DNA from: Hermatobates lingyangjiaoensis
Taxonomy: Eukaryota; Arthropoda; Insecta; Hemiptera; Hermatobatidae
DNA: 64,000 nt
NCBI GenBank assembly: GCA_026182355.1
Contig: JAPFBL010000119.1
Location: 1-64,000, forward strand
Direction: 5' to 3'
Shown here piece after piece: positions 11,323-24,010 of the stretch. The first letter of the stretch is position 1. Each line of letters begins with the position of its first letter. The notes beneath the pieces were generated by a model. It did not search any database. It saw only the letters and a program-made list of their open reading frames with translations, and was not told where the DNA came from. A program made the translations under genes and the position numbers.

Positions 11323-13115
11323 GGTGCGTTGGTGGGTGGTGAGTATGTTAGCATTGCTTGTTACCACGCTACGGTCCAGAATCTTTGATGGATCAAGTTG
11401 ATATTTTACACAAAAATGGGTCTCATAGTGTAGATAAGCCCCATTGTTTAGGAGCAAGTATGCATGATGGAAAGCCACTTTTTATACTAAAAACCTGTTT
11501 TTACACTACATTTTTTTTATCCTAAACTACTAAATATACATATTTGAATAGTTGATATCATCTTTGAGGTTACAAATGCAACAAGCGAAAAATATATTCA
11601 TATTTTTAAAACAATACGAAATAGTTGTTTCAATAAAATGTAAAAATTTTATTTTATAATTCAATCTGAAAGCTTGTGAGAGCGTTACAAGACATACCGT
11701 TTGACGGATCAAAATGAAACTACACCTAAAAGTAGAATTTTATGTGGAAAATGAGTTAAGATATTTTTTTCTCAAAATTACATTCACCACAGGGGAGTTA
11801 CAGTACATTTTCTGTTTTCAAAAATATTTGCTTGAAGCTAAACTGCTAATTAAAAAACCATGATATTTTGTTCAAAACAGAAAATTAACAATTTATGAAA
11901 AAAATCATGAAATTTCAATCACGGCAAAGAGCAATAACGCTATAAAAACTGATTGTTTATCCTGGACTAACGGATCACCTGCTATACTTGTTGAATTTTT
12001 GATATTTTTTTACATAGTTTACATTGACTTAGACATTTTTTGATTGAATCCACTGAAATCAAATTGACGTTTTTGATGGTCAAATTTAAATAATTCATTA
12101 ACTTATATGAGATTTAAGAGGAATAATATTTTCACATGTATAAAATCACTGCCAATAAACATAAATTTCTGTTGCTTTCCATGGTATGATGGATTTGTCG
12201 CACAAAATTCTCTAATCAATCTGTATATTGTACTAATGAACAAAACTATTTCAGATGTAAATTATTTTGAGTTTGTGAATCAGTACCTTTGGGCAAAATC
12301 AAAGTGTGAGGAATGGACGCTTTCCTTAAGAAAGAGGAGATATGTTTGTTGACAAATATTCGGTTTATTCACTTTTCTAGTATAATTGTTCATATCTATT
12401 ATTTTTTAAAAATTTGAAGCTTCCAGCTATAAAAGTTTTAAGTTATACTGAATAGCCGGCTTTTACTTTGATTTGAGTATGTAAAACTGGCTAATTACTA
12501 ATATTTTACATTCACAGCAATCTTATAACAGAGTACAGAGTACACACAGGAATAAGATAACACTTGCTCAGAGCAAATTGGTATACATGATTTTTAACGA
12601 AGGAAAGGAAAAGTGATTTTTATTAAGTACTAGGAAGCCATAAAATTCCCAGTATAATCATTCTACATAGGACCAAAAATGTAAAACATAATTCAAAATT
12701 GAAAACATTCTTTAAAGAATAATAAATTATTATCCTACACCTTAAATTAAAAATTATCTTAAAACAACATTTTTTCTTCGATGTTTCTGACATTTTTCAG
12801 ACAAAATAGGAACATTTTCAAGTTTTAAATGGGAAGATTTGTCTTAAATATTCAACGAAATCTACACGTTTTCTTTTCAAAAATGTTATTACTGCTGTAG
12901 TTATACTAATGATGTTATATGCATCAGTCGTGTGATATACAAAAATAAATATATATATTAATAAGTTGATCAATCAGTATTTGTACTACCTCCAGGAATG
13001 AGTGACTAATAAAGACTTCACATTTAGACATTTGTGTGATATTTAAATAGAACATTAAATGTTATATACCCAACAAGTATGACTTTATGATTACTTATAG
13101 TAAAATTGAGTGAAG
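11183..13115 (-). repeat. Dispersed repeat family K, longest copy
   Basis: Inverted relative to 1-1290. One end, TTTACTTTACTATAAGTAAA, lies at about 11183; the other, ACTTATAGTAAAATTGAGTG, at about 13093-13113. Both ends share the palindrome TTACTATAAGTAA, suggesting true termini about 1.9 kb apart. A (GT)n tract at 11295-11323 is in the position of the (CCCA)n of copy 1. No transposase frame is seen. Confidence 0.7.
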
Positions 13116-13488
13116 TCCACTCCAGATTTTTTTTTCGTTGGTTTGTAAACAATCGGTATTGCTCAGTATAAAATTTATAGTTTAAATTTATTAATAATCA
13201 AATTTATAATTAAAAACTTAATTATTGTCAAGCAGCCAAATAATTGTAAAATATGAAACATGTTAATTTCCTTACTATTTAAAACAGCACATTCAATTTT
13301 TGTAAATAATCCTTCTTGTCGTTGGATATACAGGCTCTACGGTCCAATAAATGATAAATGGAGAGGTATTATAATTATTTTTCTTAATATTTTTAAAAAT
13401 AGTAATAAGATCTGAAGTGGATAGTAAAGACAATAAAGGCAAATATATTTCTTAAACTAACCTTTCTTATGGAAAATAAATGGTTCAT

Positions 13489-13578
13489 ATGACGAATGCT
13501 GGAGCACGTTATAACGCACTGGAACCTAATCCTCACGGTTCTACGCATGAAGAGACTAGAGGTGTTCATTGCTACCAG
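13489..13578 (+). CDS. Candidate coding exon of unknown gene
   Basis: A locally GC-richer stretch open in two plus frames up to a perfect donor CAG|GTGAGC near 13578. The frame from the ATG near 13489 begins MTNAGARYNALEPNPHGS and continues about 12 more residues. No convincing acceptor is visible upstream, so it would be a first exon. No family recognised; it could equally be transposon sequence. Confidence 0.22.
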
Positions 13579-14451
13579 GTGAGCTTCAGGTTACTCTGAC
13601 GTCATCCCCCCACTATCACATTCATCCCCCACTTCGCACATTCAGGAGTACATTCCGTAGTCCTGTGGACTTAACTTCAAACAAAGGAATATTTCAATTT
13701 AGTTTCAGAAACTTTCTTGACGTTGTGGAATGTGTGATGAACTTTTACTATTAAATTATGATTTCTGAAACAATTTGAGGTTAAACTGATCCCTGACAAA
13801 AGTATATTTATGAATCCAATCCGAAGGAACTTTCATATCAACACTAAAACCCTATTCTTATTTTTATTTTGTCAAAATACATTTACATTTTTTTTAAAGT
13901 TTTTTCATTCATTTTAATTTTTACTATCTCTATTAACTCCATGTTTTGTTTTTTTCTTACCTATTTTTATTATTTTTTTTCAATTATTATTTCTCTTTCA
14001 TTAATTAGTTAATTTTTATCTACTTTTCTGTGTTAAATATAAGCGAGTATAAATATTTTTTTAAACTCTGCAACCTTTGAAATGCTATAATGAATATTTA
14101 ATGTTGTATCAAAATAAACATTCTTTTTATATTGATGCATTTCATTTAATATGGTAAGTATTTCTATTTTAGAAACAGAAATAGTTGTATAAAACTCGTT
14201 TCTTGTACGTATTTTCCGTGAAAACCGGTTCAGCGTAAAGCTTCTCTTTTTCTTATGTATACAACATATTTTACAATCCATTTTCAAAGTAGTAAAAAAA
14301 TATAGATATTTATAAAATAAAAATTTCATGAAACTCATCGGAATTAATTAATTTGTCTACATTGAGTCCATTTGAGTGAGTATAAATATGTATTAGTGGT
14401 GGACCTAGAATGGCAATGTTAGCGACACCAGAGCATTACATAGGGGTAGAG
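13579..14451. other. AT-rich noncoding stretch
   Basis: Nothing recognised; the minus-strand 101-codon frame at 14033 is lysine/phenylalanine-rich and looks like chance. Confidence 0.45.
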
Positions 14452-15135
14452 CAGGGGTTGGCAACCTGTGGCTTTTTAATCTCAACAAAAACACCTGAAA
14501 TTAATAAACTTTATTTTTTTTATTTATATATTAATATTTTTCTATTTATTTGTTGCAGTTATCTTGGAATTTGGTCGCCCCTAGTGAGGCCATGCAGCTA
14601 TACCACAGGCTACATCGGCTTTATTCGACAGGTTCATTGTACCAGGGGCTACAAAGACCACTGACCTTAGCTGCAGCTGAGCAGGTTCAGTAGGACCATT
14701 GGTCCAGAGTTTAATCCGAAACTCTTAAAAGATTAAAAGAAAAAGGAGAAAGGAAGTTACTTTCTCCGGAAACATAGGGAGCCTGAATGGACATTGTCAA
14801 TGATGGTTTGTGCAGATTCTGCAAAGAGGAAGAAAAACGTCGCACCTGCTGACTGTAAGGCAACTTTGCTGCACAGAGGTAGGTTCTTGGGGACACTCAA
14901 CAAAACTTTACCGCTGGAACCAGCAAAAGTACAAAAGTGCTGAGCTCCTTGGAGGCGATGAAGCTAACTGCTTGGGTACTTTAGTACAGAAAGGGGGAAG
15001 TCCAATACTTTTTTTTTAATATCTAGTGCTATAGTCACCCTCAAATAATAATAATATTAAAAAAAAAAAAGGCCTGGTACGACCGAATTCTCATGAATAC
15101 TGTGATAGTCCTTAAACTGTAAGGCGGCAGGTAAG
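14452..15135 (+). pseudogene. Non-LTR retrotransposon relic, pol C-terminal end, beside a hAT-type terminus
   Basis: 14452 begins CAGGGGTTGGCAACC, typical of a hAT terminus, but no matching second end was found. From about 14780 the plus strand encodes, across frameshifts, L-N-G-H-C, then D-G-L-C-R-F-C-K-E-E-E, then T-S-H-L-L. This is the H..C / C..C pattern near the end of Jockey/I/R1-type retrotransposon polymerases. It is broken by stops and frame changes. An (AAT)n and poly-A tail follows at 15043-15070. The block GGACGACCGA-like...CCTTAAACTGT near 15080-15122 is shared with 22308 and 54590-55400. Confidence 0.6.
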
Positions 15136-15713
15136 CCTGCCCAGTCTTGCAATTTGAAATGATACTTACAAATCTAATTTTGAAAGAGTTTTTCTCTCAA
15201 CTAAAACATGCGTGATATTAACGTCAATAGCCTTCTACTTTATTTGCAGGTTGCTTTTGGAGTATGTGACCCCTACACTAACCATGACAAATCCCTAAAA
15301 ATTAAAGTTTCCGAAGAAAATAGTTTAATCCTGTGTCTGATTCATATGCCTTCACCATCAACGACGTTGGCTTACCTGTGTGCTTGATATGTGGCGAAAA
15401 ATTATCGGACAACAAAAACTGTAACGTTAAATAACATTCCCAAACCAAGCATTTAGCATTCGCTGAAAAATACCTAACTGAAGAGGATAGCCATTTCAGC
15501 GGAGAGTTAAACAGAGCAAAAAACTTACTAAAGTAAAAAAAATCCAGAATTCGAAGATTCAAGTTGTTTATATAACGGACTTACTGACCAGACATGGTAT
15601 CCCTTAATATAACATTGATTCACTGATAAAACGAAATACGATCCAAACTGGACACAATACGAGTTCGAGATTAACAAAGAGCAACACACAAAGTAGGGAA
15701 ACACACTTACAGA

Positions 15714-15744
15714 CTCAAATTTTCGGGTAATCCGTCTTCAGGAG
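15714..15744 (-). ncRNA. Hammerhead-ribozyme-like motif, left arm (family B)
   Basis: Mirror of 16154-16184: CTGAAGA, extra C, helix II GG/CC with loop ATTAC, GAA, palindromic AATT, T, helix I CTC/GAG. Confidence 0.5.
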
Positions 15745-16153
15745 AAAAGAGAATGGGAGACCAAGCACGTTGTAGGCGCAACGGCAAGTAACCAACCATT
15801 TTATTTTATTTTTCTAAATTCTTATTCTTAACTAGTTTCCCATACTTACCCTTTTATTTACTAAAACAACCAATGCAAGTTTTTTGTATTGTATTTATTT
15901 TTATTTATTTATTTATTTTTTCTTCTTTTCTCTATCATTATTTTTGTTTCTTATAGTTTGTTTTTATCTTATATTGTTTATAATTTTTCACCTACTTATA
16001 GTTTTACCCAACCAGTACTGCTTATCTGAGCTTCTGTTTATATCTTCTCCTAATTTTATACTTTAAGACCGGGTACGGTTGACAGCACTGGCGGTTGCCG
16101 GGTTGGTTACTTGCCGTTGCGCCTACAACGTGCTTGGTCTCCCATTCTCTTTT

Positions 16154-16184
16154 CTCCTGAAGACGGATTACCCGAAAATTTGAG
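16154..16184 (+). ncRNA. Hammerhead-ribozyme-like motif, right arm (family B)
   Basis: CTC then CTGAAGA (16157-16163), C, GG-ATTAC-CC, GAA (16174-16176), AATT (16177-16180), cleavage T16181, GAG. Helix II is only 2 bp, so activity is less certain than for families A and E. Confidence 0.5.
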
Positions 16185-16454
16185 TCTGTAAGTGTGTTTC
16201 CCTACTTTGTGTATTGCTCTTTGTTAATCTCGAACTCGTTAATATAACATTGTTCACATTGGATCCATACTGGTGAAACTTAATTCTAACCACCATGACT
16301 ACAGGAGAGAAATGGCCAATTGAACTGTATAAATTAATATCATCTGATCTCTTACCTTATTTTAAACACTCTATGGTAAAATTTCATAGGACATCTTTTA
16401 GTTAATGGACATATTTAAATATAATTTTATTTTAATTGCCGATATTTTATAGAA

Positions 16455-17170
16455 TAGAACAAAAATAATCTGGAGTTGCCTGCACTCAACTTTACTATAA
16501 GTAATCATAATATCATACTTATATGGTATATAATATATAATATTCTATTTAGGTATCATATAAATGTCTAAATGGGAAGTGTTTATTAGTCACTCATTCC
16601 TGGAGGTAGGAGAAATACTGATTGATCAACTTATCAATACGTATGCTTATTTTTGTATATCACACCACTGATATATATAATATCATTAGTATAACTACAG
16701 CTTTAATAACACTTTTGAAAAGAAAACGGTAGATTTCGTGTTCGAAATAATCTCTTACAGGAGAACATGGCTTTTGTTCCAATAGCCAGTGGATCTCTTA
16801 CATAGTTTACCTTGATCTCCTTCTCCATTGAATATTTAAGACAAATCTTCCCATTTAAAACTTGAAAATGTTCCTATTTTGTCTGAAAAATGTCAAAAAC
16901 ATCGAAGAAAAAATGTTGTTTTAAAATAATTTTTAATTTAAGGTGTAGGATAATAATTTATTATTCTTCAAAGTATGTTTTCAATTTTGAATTATTATTC
17001 ACATTTTTGGTCTTTTATAGAATTATTATACTGGGAATTTCATGGCTTCCTAGTATTTAATAAAAACAACTTTTCATTTTCTTTGTCAAAAATGCAGTTT
17101 ACTCTGATTGAGTATTATCTTTTTCCTGCGTGCTGTACTCTGTTATAATGTTGCTGTGAATGGTAAGTGT
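16455..17170 (+). repeat. Dispersed repeat family K, partial copy
   Basis: Starts near CTGCACTCAACTTTACTATA (about 16480) and matches the inverted 12780-13110 part of the long copy, including TCACTCATTCCTGGAGGTAG and ATTATTATACTGGGAATTTC. Confidence 0.75.
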
Positions 17171-18554
17171 TACTGTAATCTCTCAATGTAATTACTCAAA
17201 TCAAATGTTACTGTAATCGCTCAAACAATGACCTTTCCAACAGAGAGGGATTCCTGACCTTACTGAATACTGTACTGTGTTGTAAATAAAAATGAAAAAC
17301 AAAAAGAAAAAAAGAAAAAATAATTAATAAAAAAAATTAAGTCTTTACCGACCATAAGAAAGAAAGAGAGAGAATTATACCCATAATGTATTGTACAGTA
17401 AATAATAATGCAAGTAAATAAAATTAAAAAATTCCTAACTATCCTTTATTTTAATTTATGGATGAAAAGGCCTATTTTTTTACTTCTATTTTTTGTAAGA
17501 AGTAACAACTTCTATTTATTCTAGAATATTGTAAATATTCTCTTGTTACAATTGATTATGTTTTAATAATTTTCATTAATTTGTAGTCCTTATTGAATAT
17601 TTTTTAATAGCTTTTATTAACCTTTAATTTAATGCCGTAGAATATATTTTGACCCAGCAAGTCACTGATTGTTTGATATCTTTCTGGATCGTACTAGAAG
17701 AATCCTGTATATTTCTTCTCTAATACTAACTACGTTGTATTTTTTTTTAATTTTTAATTAAACATTTCAGTCGTTTGGTTGAGAGTATTTCCGGTGATGG
17801 TATGTTTATTGAACGCAGAGGCTTGAGAGACAGCTGCTTAGAACAAGTCCCCTTATGTGACCTTGAGCGAGACCCGGCCTGCCTTGTATACACCGGCAGA
17901 GACCTTGACACTCCAATACCACTTCTTTTTCCGTTTCCTAGCAATCTCACCTTCCCCCTTTATATTTTAAGATTCATTTCCAAAACTTGTTTATTATTTA
18001 TCAAAAAAAATTGCAGCTATTACAATATTTTTAAATCCATGTGTTATGTTGGAATTTTATCTGTAATATTTATTTATTTTTTCTTTTGTTGGTGGTATCA
18101 TTTCATTTAATTAGTTATATGTATACATATCAATCTCGTATGTCACTTATTTGGTATACATTCCCACATAACTTTATTAATCTTGAAGAAATTTTGCACC
18201 TTAATTCAGATTGACTCTAGGACCTAGGAAGTTTTGTAAAGGTCAAATTTATGTTATGAAAAAATTCTGGATTTAAGAATGGTACCCAAAACTTCTTTTC
18301 TTTTTTTAAAAAAAGTGTTGTTTCGTATAAATATGATAAGTAATGGTAAGTTATTGTATTTGATTTGAGTTAGTATACGTTTATTGAGGCGCTGGAGTAT
18401 AAAGGGTGACTCAAAATCAAATATTTTTTTATAAAAAAACTCCTTTGATTATTTTAGTATTTAGTTATTTTGAGCATATTATTCAAATGATATTTATATA
18501 TTTTAAAATTATAAACAATTGAAAAATAAATTAACCACCTGCTAAATTAATACC
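17171..18554. other. Noncoding stretch with a GC-richer patch at 17775-17960
   Basis: The patch is open on both strands (111 codons plus, 67 minus) but matches no protein I recognise and has no convincing splice frame. Likely a degraded mobile element. Confidence 0.35.
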
Positions 18555-18930
18555 AAAATAAAATTGGGCTACCTCAGTTTTTCTGGTACAAGTGGATCTC
18601 TAAAATGCCGACGTTTCGCTTTTTATTAAAATCTTTTTCCACTGGTAAAACAAAGAATTTTACTAAGAAAGACTATGAACTTCTACATTACTGGAGATAT
18701 AACAATGTTAGTAGTACATGATACCTGCTTTCAATCTACTGGAAACTTTTGAATGTTACTATTGTTAGTCCTACAATAATGTAAACGTTTATAGTTTTTT
18801 CTTATTCTATAGATTCCTTCTTCTTCCTGTGAAAAAGGTTTTAAATAAAATCCTAAACTTCGGCATTTGAGAGTTTGATTGGACCTGGAAACTGACCCAG
18901 TTAAGATTTGATTTTAGTTTTATATCTCAG
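18555..18930. mobile_element. Repeat family C, inverted pair
   Basis: The left half (18555-18760) is minus oriented with GAAACGTCGGCA on its minus strand. The right half (18770-18930) is plus oriented with CTGTGAAAAAGGTTTTAAAT and CTAAACTTCGGCA. Both hammerhead-like boxes are degenerate. (TA)n tracts follow at 18958-19043. Confidence 0.65.
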
Positions 18931-19063
18931 TTACATATAGTATGTAATATTACTGTCATATATATATATATATTTTATTATTTTTTATATTATTTTCATA
19001 TGTCTTAAGTATATATATATATATTATATATATATATATATATCTGAATATATAACAATATTT

Positions 19064-19260
19064 CACATAAACTCTTGAAATAACAATCAATGATCAAACC
19101 AAATATCAAATGGGGAAAAAAGACTTAAGGTCTTCCAACCGTAACAAGCGTCTTCGTCAGGGTCAAAACCCAACTGAAACTAGATGCAGAAACATCATGG
19201 TGAGGGTTTGAGAGGAGTGGGAGGGAAGAGTTGTTTTTAAAAAGATTGTAAAGTGCAGGA
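19064..19260 (-). mobile_element. Hammerhead-bearing repeat family A, single arm
   Basis: The minus strand reads CCTGACGA, AGACGCTTGTTACGGTT, then GGAAGACCTTAAGTC: CTGACGA is intact (19154-19160) but GAA and the palindrome are altered. Extends through GATGCAGAAACATCATG, shared with 31030. Confidence 0.7.
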
Positions 19261-19264
19261 AGGG

Positions 19265-19740
19265 GCAAAAGTACCTTTTAAATTTTATTAAAAAAATAAT
19301 ATTTCCCGTTGTTTTAAAAATCTGAGGATATTTTTATATTATTGCCCTTTATGGCTTTAAAGATAATTCCCAAATATCAAGAATCTAGAATCAGTAGTTT
19401 ATGAGAAAAAAAAATTAGTCTAAAAACAGGTTTTTGACAAAAAGTGACTTTCCCATCATGCGTAATAATTGCTCCCAAACCATAGGAATCATCCACACTA
19501 TGGGGTCCATTTTTGTGAAAAATATCAACTTGATCCATCAAAGAGTCTGGACCGTAGCGTGGTAACAAACTTTGGGTACATACTCGCTCACCCACACCAC
19601 TCACCTATACACACACAGAAATCATCGAAAAAACTTCATAAAACGACTTCTTGGACTTCAAAACATGTAATTCCGTCAAAATCTCGAGATCGAATTTTTT
19701 CACAATCACTATACTTTACTTTACTTATAGTGAAGTAATG
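19265..19740 (+). repeat. Dispersed repeat family K, end fragment
   Basis: Matches 800-1290, ending CACTATACTTTACTTTACTT then ATAGTGAAGTAA. Confidence 0.8.
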
Positions 19741-20009
19741 ATGGTAATATATAAAAATTGCGGTCACATATAACTATTATGATAATATATTATTATTGAA
19801 TAATATAACAAAATTATGCTGATATAACAAATTATTTATGCAAGTATCCATAAATAAATATATTATTATTTATTAATATATTGTAGTTTGAAGTTAACTT
19901 GTAGTTATTTTATTCGATAATTATAATAATTTATCTGAGTTATTATAATAATTTAAATATTATATGTGGCCTACATAGATTTGGGCTTATTCGAAAGAGA
20001 ACATGACCC

Positions 20010-20845
20010 TACAGTCAGCAATATTTCATGGTTCATATTAATATTTCACACAAAAATCAGCCTCATAGTGTAGATGTGACCTATTGTTTGCGAGAAATTA
20101 TGCATAAAGGGATAGTCACTTTGTTTGCCAAAATGTGTTTTTGTGTAATTTTTTTCGCAAAATATCATTGTTCTTTAATGAGCCGTTTAGCGTCAAAAAA
20201 ACATTTCCTAAAAATAGTAAATGTATCATAACGCTCCTTTGTTTGATGTAATTTTGAAAAAAAATGCCTCAACTCTTCCTCCGCATAATTCTTTATTTTT
20301 CATTCAAAAGTCTTACCATTTGATGGTCCAATTTCATTTTGACTCATCAAATGGTAAGACTTGCATTCTCCTCAAAAGGTTTCAGATTGAATCATCAGTC
20401 AAAATTTTTATATTTTATTGAAAGAAAAAAAATATTTTCAGTTGTTTTAAAAATATGAGAATTGTTTCAGTTATTGATTTGTCACTTCCATGATAATGCC
20501 AAAATTTTAAGACTCTATAGTTAGTAGTATAGGAGAAAAAAATTGTTATCTAAAAATCATTTTGGCAAAAAAGTGACTTTCTCATCAGGCATAATTGCTC
20601 CCAAATAATATGACACATCCACAATATGAAACCCATTTTTTAGTAAAAATTACTTTCATCCATCAAAGATTCTGGACTGCAGCGTCCTTACAAACTTTTT
20701 GATACCCACCCACCCACACATAGGCATTATTAAAAAAAAACGTTATAAAAGATCATTGGAGACCTTAAAATATGTAGATTCATCAAAATTTTGAGATCGA
20801 ATTTTTTCATGATCACTATACTTTACTTGTAGTAAAGTAACATTC
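20010..20845 (+). repeat. Dispersed repeat family K, second end fragment
   Basis: Matches about 540-1290, ending CTTTACTTGTAGTAAAGTAA. It contains an extra perfect 18-bp inverted repeat (20308-20325 with 20345-20362, AAGTCTTACCATTTGATG) absent from other copies. Confidence 0.75.
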
Positions 20846-22307
20846 ATAAGTAGTTGCTATGCTCAGATAAAGAAATCTAGTAAACATTTTTTTATAATTC
20901 AGAATTACAGGCTGCTCTGGTATAGTGACCTTTGCTGCTCTGTACTTGGATCCTTTGAATCTGAATACATGGAACCATACAAAAATTTTATCTTTTGTAC
21001 ACAGTTTTAGAGCTGTAGAGTTTTAGAGTTGTAGAGTCTGTACTACTCTTAGCTAACAAATCTGGGAACCTTGCTCAAATATAAGGGGAAAAGGATATCT
21101 GTCGTGTGGTGGTGTGTAACCGGAGCCTTGGCTATTCTTTGCATACTGGATTTATTTTTTCAATTTTTAACAAATTTTACATTCAATCAACTATTGGGAT
21201 TTGTGTTTAAGAAAACTTGGTTGTATGATATGATATCTTGTTAACTAATGAACTTTGAAATACTAAGACATTATTAATAGGCATAAATAATTAATAATAG
21301 GTAAAATAAATAGGTATATTTACTTTTACATTAAATTCTTTCACTCCTCTAAACTAACTTTCTTTTTCCCCTTCTTCTTTATTCTTAATTATTATCAGCT
21401 CTGTTGTGCTTTCTTATTATTCTTTTTCCAACTTTATTTCAAAATGGAAATTATTTTTTTTTAAAAAAAAAGGTAAGAAGACTTATAAAAAGAAAAAAAA
21501 GAAGTTTTTATCTTCTATTTACTTCATGGCAAATAGAATATAAAAACTACAAATTTTTAGTTTCCTTCATATTTTGGTTTGAAGTACCTTTTTTTTAAAA
21601 GTTAACTTTTTAAGTATGAAACTGCAAGGTGAAACAAAGGACATTGATGAAGGCGTGGAGTTATTTGAAAAACTTTTGTCATGACAAAGAATTTACAGAT
21701 AATAGAGCTTTAATAGTGATTCAAAGAATTAGCAAAAAACTGTTAATTATCATTAGAATTTAGAAATTTTTAAGAGAAAAAAATACGAATAATTCTAGTG
21801 TAAAAACTATGAATATGGAATTATTTGAATTTTTTTAAAGTAAAATTTAATGTTTATGATAATTAAATTTATTAATAATACATATACATCCAAAGAAATT
21901 ACAATTATCTAATTGGAGAGTGGATTTTCATGAAAGTAGGTAGTGGTTTTTTTTAACAAATTAGTCATACAAAAACTCTCTTTGAACTATATTATTTAAA
22001 TTGCCTTAACATACACGTCCTTCATAATGAACATTTTAGAAAAGTAAAATACACAAAATTTACATATTTTTTTAAAAAAGAGTGACTTTCATTTTATGAT
22101 TCATTCTGTTTAAAAACATTAATTAGTGCAGAAGAAAATATAGCCAAAGTTACCTATGTGCTTAAAAAAAATAAATGCACTGAAATTACAGCATATTTTA
22201 TAAATAAAATATTATTTATGTGGAAATATCCAGGGGAGGAGATTCAAAATTATTAATAGAATCCTCTTTCATATACTGCATCCTCTTATTAATTTAAATA
22301 TTTGTTT
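20846..22307. other. AT-rich noncoding stretch
   Basis: No gene recognised. A short plus-strand frame at about 21616 (MKLQGETKDIDEGVELFEKL, then LS and stop) follows a plausible acceptor but has no identified partner exons. It may be a transposase remnant. Confidence 0.35.
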
Positions 22308-22420
22308 ATGAGTCCTGGCCTGGGGTACGGGTATTTGCCTTCTTGGAGGGGGACGACCGAGTCCACATGGACCCTATGGCAGTGCCAAACTGTTAGGACT
22401 ACTAGGATCCTACTACTGAT
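22308..22420 (+). repeat. Fragment of repeat family M (non-LTR 3' region)
   Basis: GCCTTCTTGGAGGGGGACGA then CCGAGTCCACATGG and AACTGTTAGGAC match 55265-55350 and, weakly, 15080-15122. GC-richer than its surroundings. Confidence 0.65.
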
Positions 22421-23128
22421 TATTTTTACGATTGTTTTAATCAAACCGATTTGTATTTGTATCGGTTTCTTTAATTTGGTCTTAGAGCCAAGAGTTAAGA
22501 ATAGAACTTTTATAGGTCATCTCGATTACTTGGAGGTTAAATATTGTTCCTATCAATCAGATATTTAATACATTGTAATTTAACTTAAGACGTTATTTCT
22601 TAGTAATGACTTGCATGTTTTATTGGTCGTTGGTCGTATGTTTTATTGCATTGATTATAAATAAATGCTTGTTTGCAAATAATTAATTAAGTGTATTATT
22701 AAAATAAAAGCATTGATATAAATATTTAAAAGAAAAGCCTAAAGAAAATGTAAAAACAAAATTATTCTTTTTTTTTTTCAAAAATTTGTTATATTTAGAT
22801 ACATTTCACTTCTAATATGTTTGTGCATTTAATAGTTCAATTTACAAAAATCTTCAATTATCAATGAATTGTTAATTTACGAAAATTTATTAGTTTTTAT
22901 CAATTCCATTGTAATTTTTTTAACAAACATTCTTCATAACAGAAATAAATATTTGAAATAAGAATCGATAGTTTCGTAACGATATAGTCATAACCTTCTA
23001 ACTGTTACCTAGCATAGGTTTGAAAATTCAATTCAAATTCTCGTGTGAAAAAAACAAAAAGTACTATGCAGTATCTTAATTTGATGTATGAGAGTTAATG
23101 ATATTTGTATTTATATTTGAGTTCTTAA

Positions 23129-23170
23129 ATGGATGCAGATGCTGAATTTGAAACTTTATCTACTACAGAT
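23129..23170 (+). CDS. CENPS: CENP-S/MHF1 exon 1 (start codon)
   Basis: ATG at 23129 (context AAATGG) starts 14 codons, MDADAEFETLSTTD, ending at a consensus donor GTAAGT (23171), phase 0. The acidic N-terminus is like that of known CENP-S proteins, and the phase matches exon 2. The exon is short, so its assignment depends on the rest of the gene. Confidence 0.68.
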
Positions 23171-23840
23171 GTAAGTGTACCAATCTACAAATATTTTGGC
23201 TCCAAAATTTTTATTTATCTTGTATTGGATTTAAATATTCCAAATAGTAGGAACCAAAACAACTTTTAAAGTTCTTAAGGTTATACTATTTATGTAGCGT
23301 GATAATGAATTGAACCTCTTTATTCACTTACTATTGATAACCAATTTTTATTAATATATTTTTAGTAAACTGACCCTGATTGCTGCGTTAAATGTGTCAT
23401 CCAGTATATCGATTTTCAAGAATTAAAAATGTGAAAAGATGCTTAGTTGGAGTGAGTTTTGTATTAAGGAAATAAATATTAGAGACTAGTAGGTTTTTTA
23501 TAATTAAATCTAAACTTTAAATGGCTAGTACTGAGACTTCATTTCACTATCTGATGTTACTGCTGTACTTTTTTTTCATTCTTACATGGTTTTGTTACGC
23601 TATCTTATTATATAAAATTTATTGAATATGAAGTCTAATTTATCTTTAATCGTGCGTCAAATTTTAAATAAGATTTTATTGCTGCCTACTAAATGTTATA
23701 TTGAAAGTCGTGTCTATAATGGAAGAACTCTCTTAAAACTTGTTAGTGTCTCTTATTCTTTGTTTAAAACATTGAAGCATTAGTACATCGGCTCCATACG
23801 TTATGGTCGATTTTTATCTTTGATCAATTATTGGTTCCAG

Positions 23841-24010
23841 AGATTGAAGCTGACTCTATACCATCAGTGTGGTCAAGTTCTAGATGAAGTAGGCAGTACA
23901 AATACTCTTTTAGGTGGTGCAACCTTTTCTAAGGAAGCTAAAGCTTTGTTGGCTGAACTGTTTTGGAAGAAATTGAGGGCTTATTCTGAAGATTTGGAAG
24001 CTTTTGCAAT
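23841..24010 (+). CDS. CENPS: CENP-S/MHF1 exon 2, histone-fold start
   Basis: The acceptor TTGGTTCCAG ends at 23840; the donor GTGAGC begins at 24011; phases 0 in, 2 out. The frame gives RLKLTLYHQCGQVLDEV, then a segment with TFSKEAKALLAELFWKKL and SEDLEAFA. This matches the CENP-S histone fold: helix 1 (RLK..V), the FSK motif, then helix 2 with E-L and a DLE.FA end. CENP-S pairs with CENP-X to form the MHF tetramer that binds DNA, sits at the centromere (CCAN) and recruits FANCM at stalled forks. The five exons sum to 459 nt (152 residues plus stop), close to the usual size of about 140. Residue counts and motif order make this the firmest gene in the window. Confidence 0.88.

Larger units (their letters stand above)
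15661..16237. mobile_element. Fold-back element family B with 137-bp inverted arms
   Basis: Arms 15661-15797 and 16101-16237 are nearly perfect inverted copies (outer end GAGTTCGAGATTAACAAAGA, inner end GGCAAGTAACCAACC). The 303-nt spacer is T-rich. Each arm carries a hammerhead-like core. Relatives lie at 25625-26245 and 46842-46985. It looks like a head-to-head dimer of a hammerhead retroelement. Confidence 0.85.

Noticed and set aside
15884..16066. Plus-strand hydrophobic ORF of 60 codons
   Set aside because: Lies in the T-rich spacer of fold-back element B; leucine/phenylalanine runs come from poly-T.
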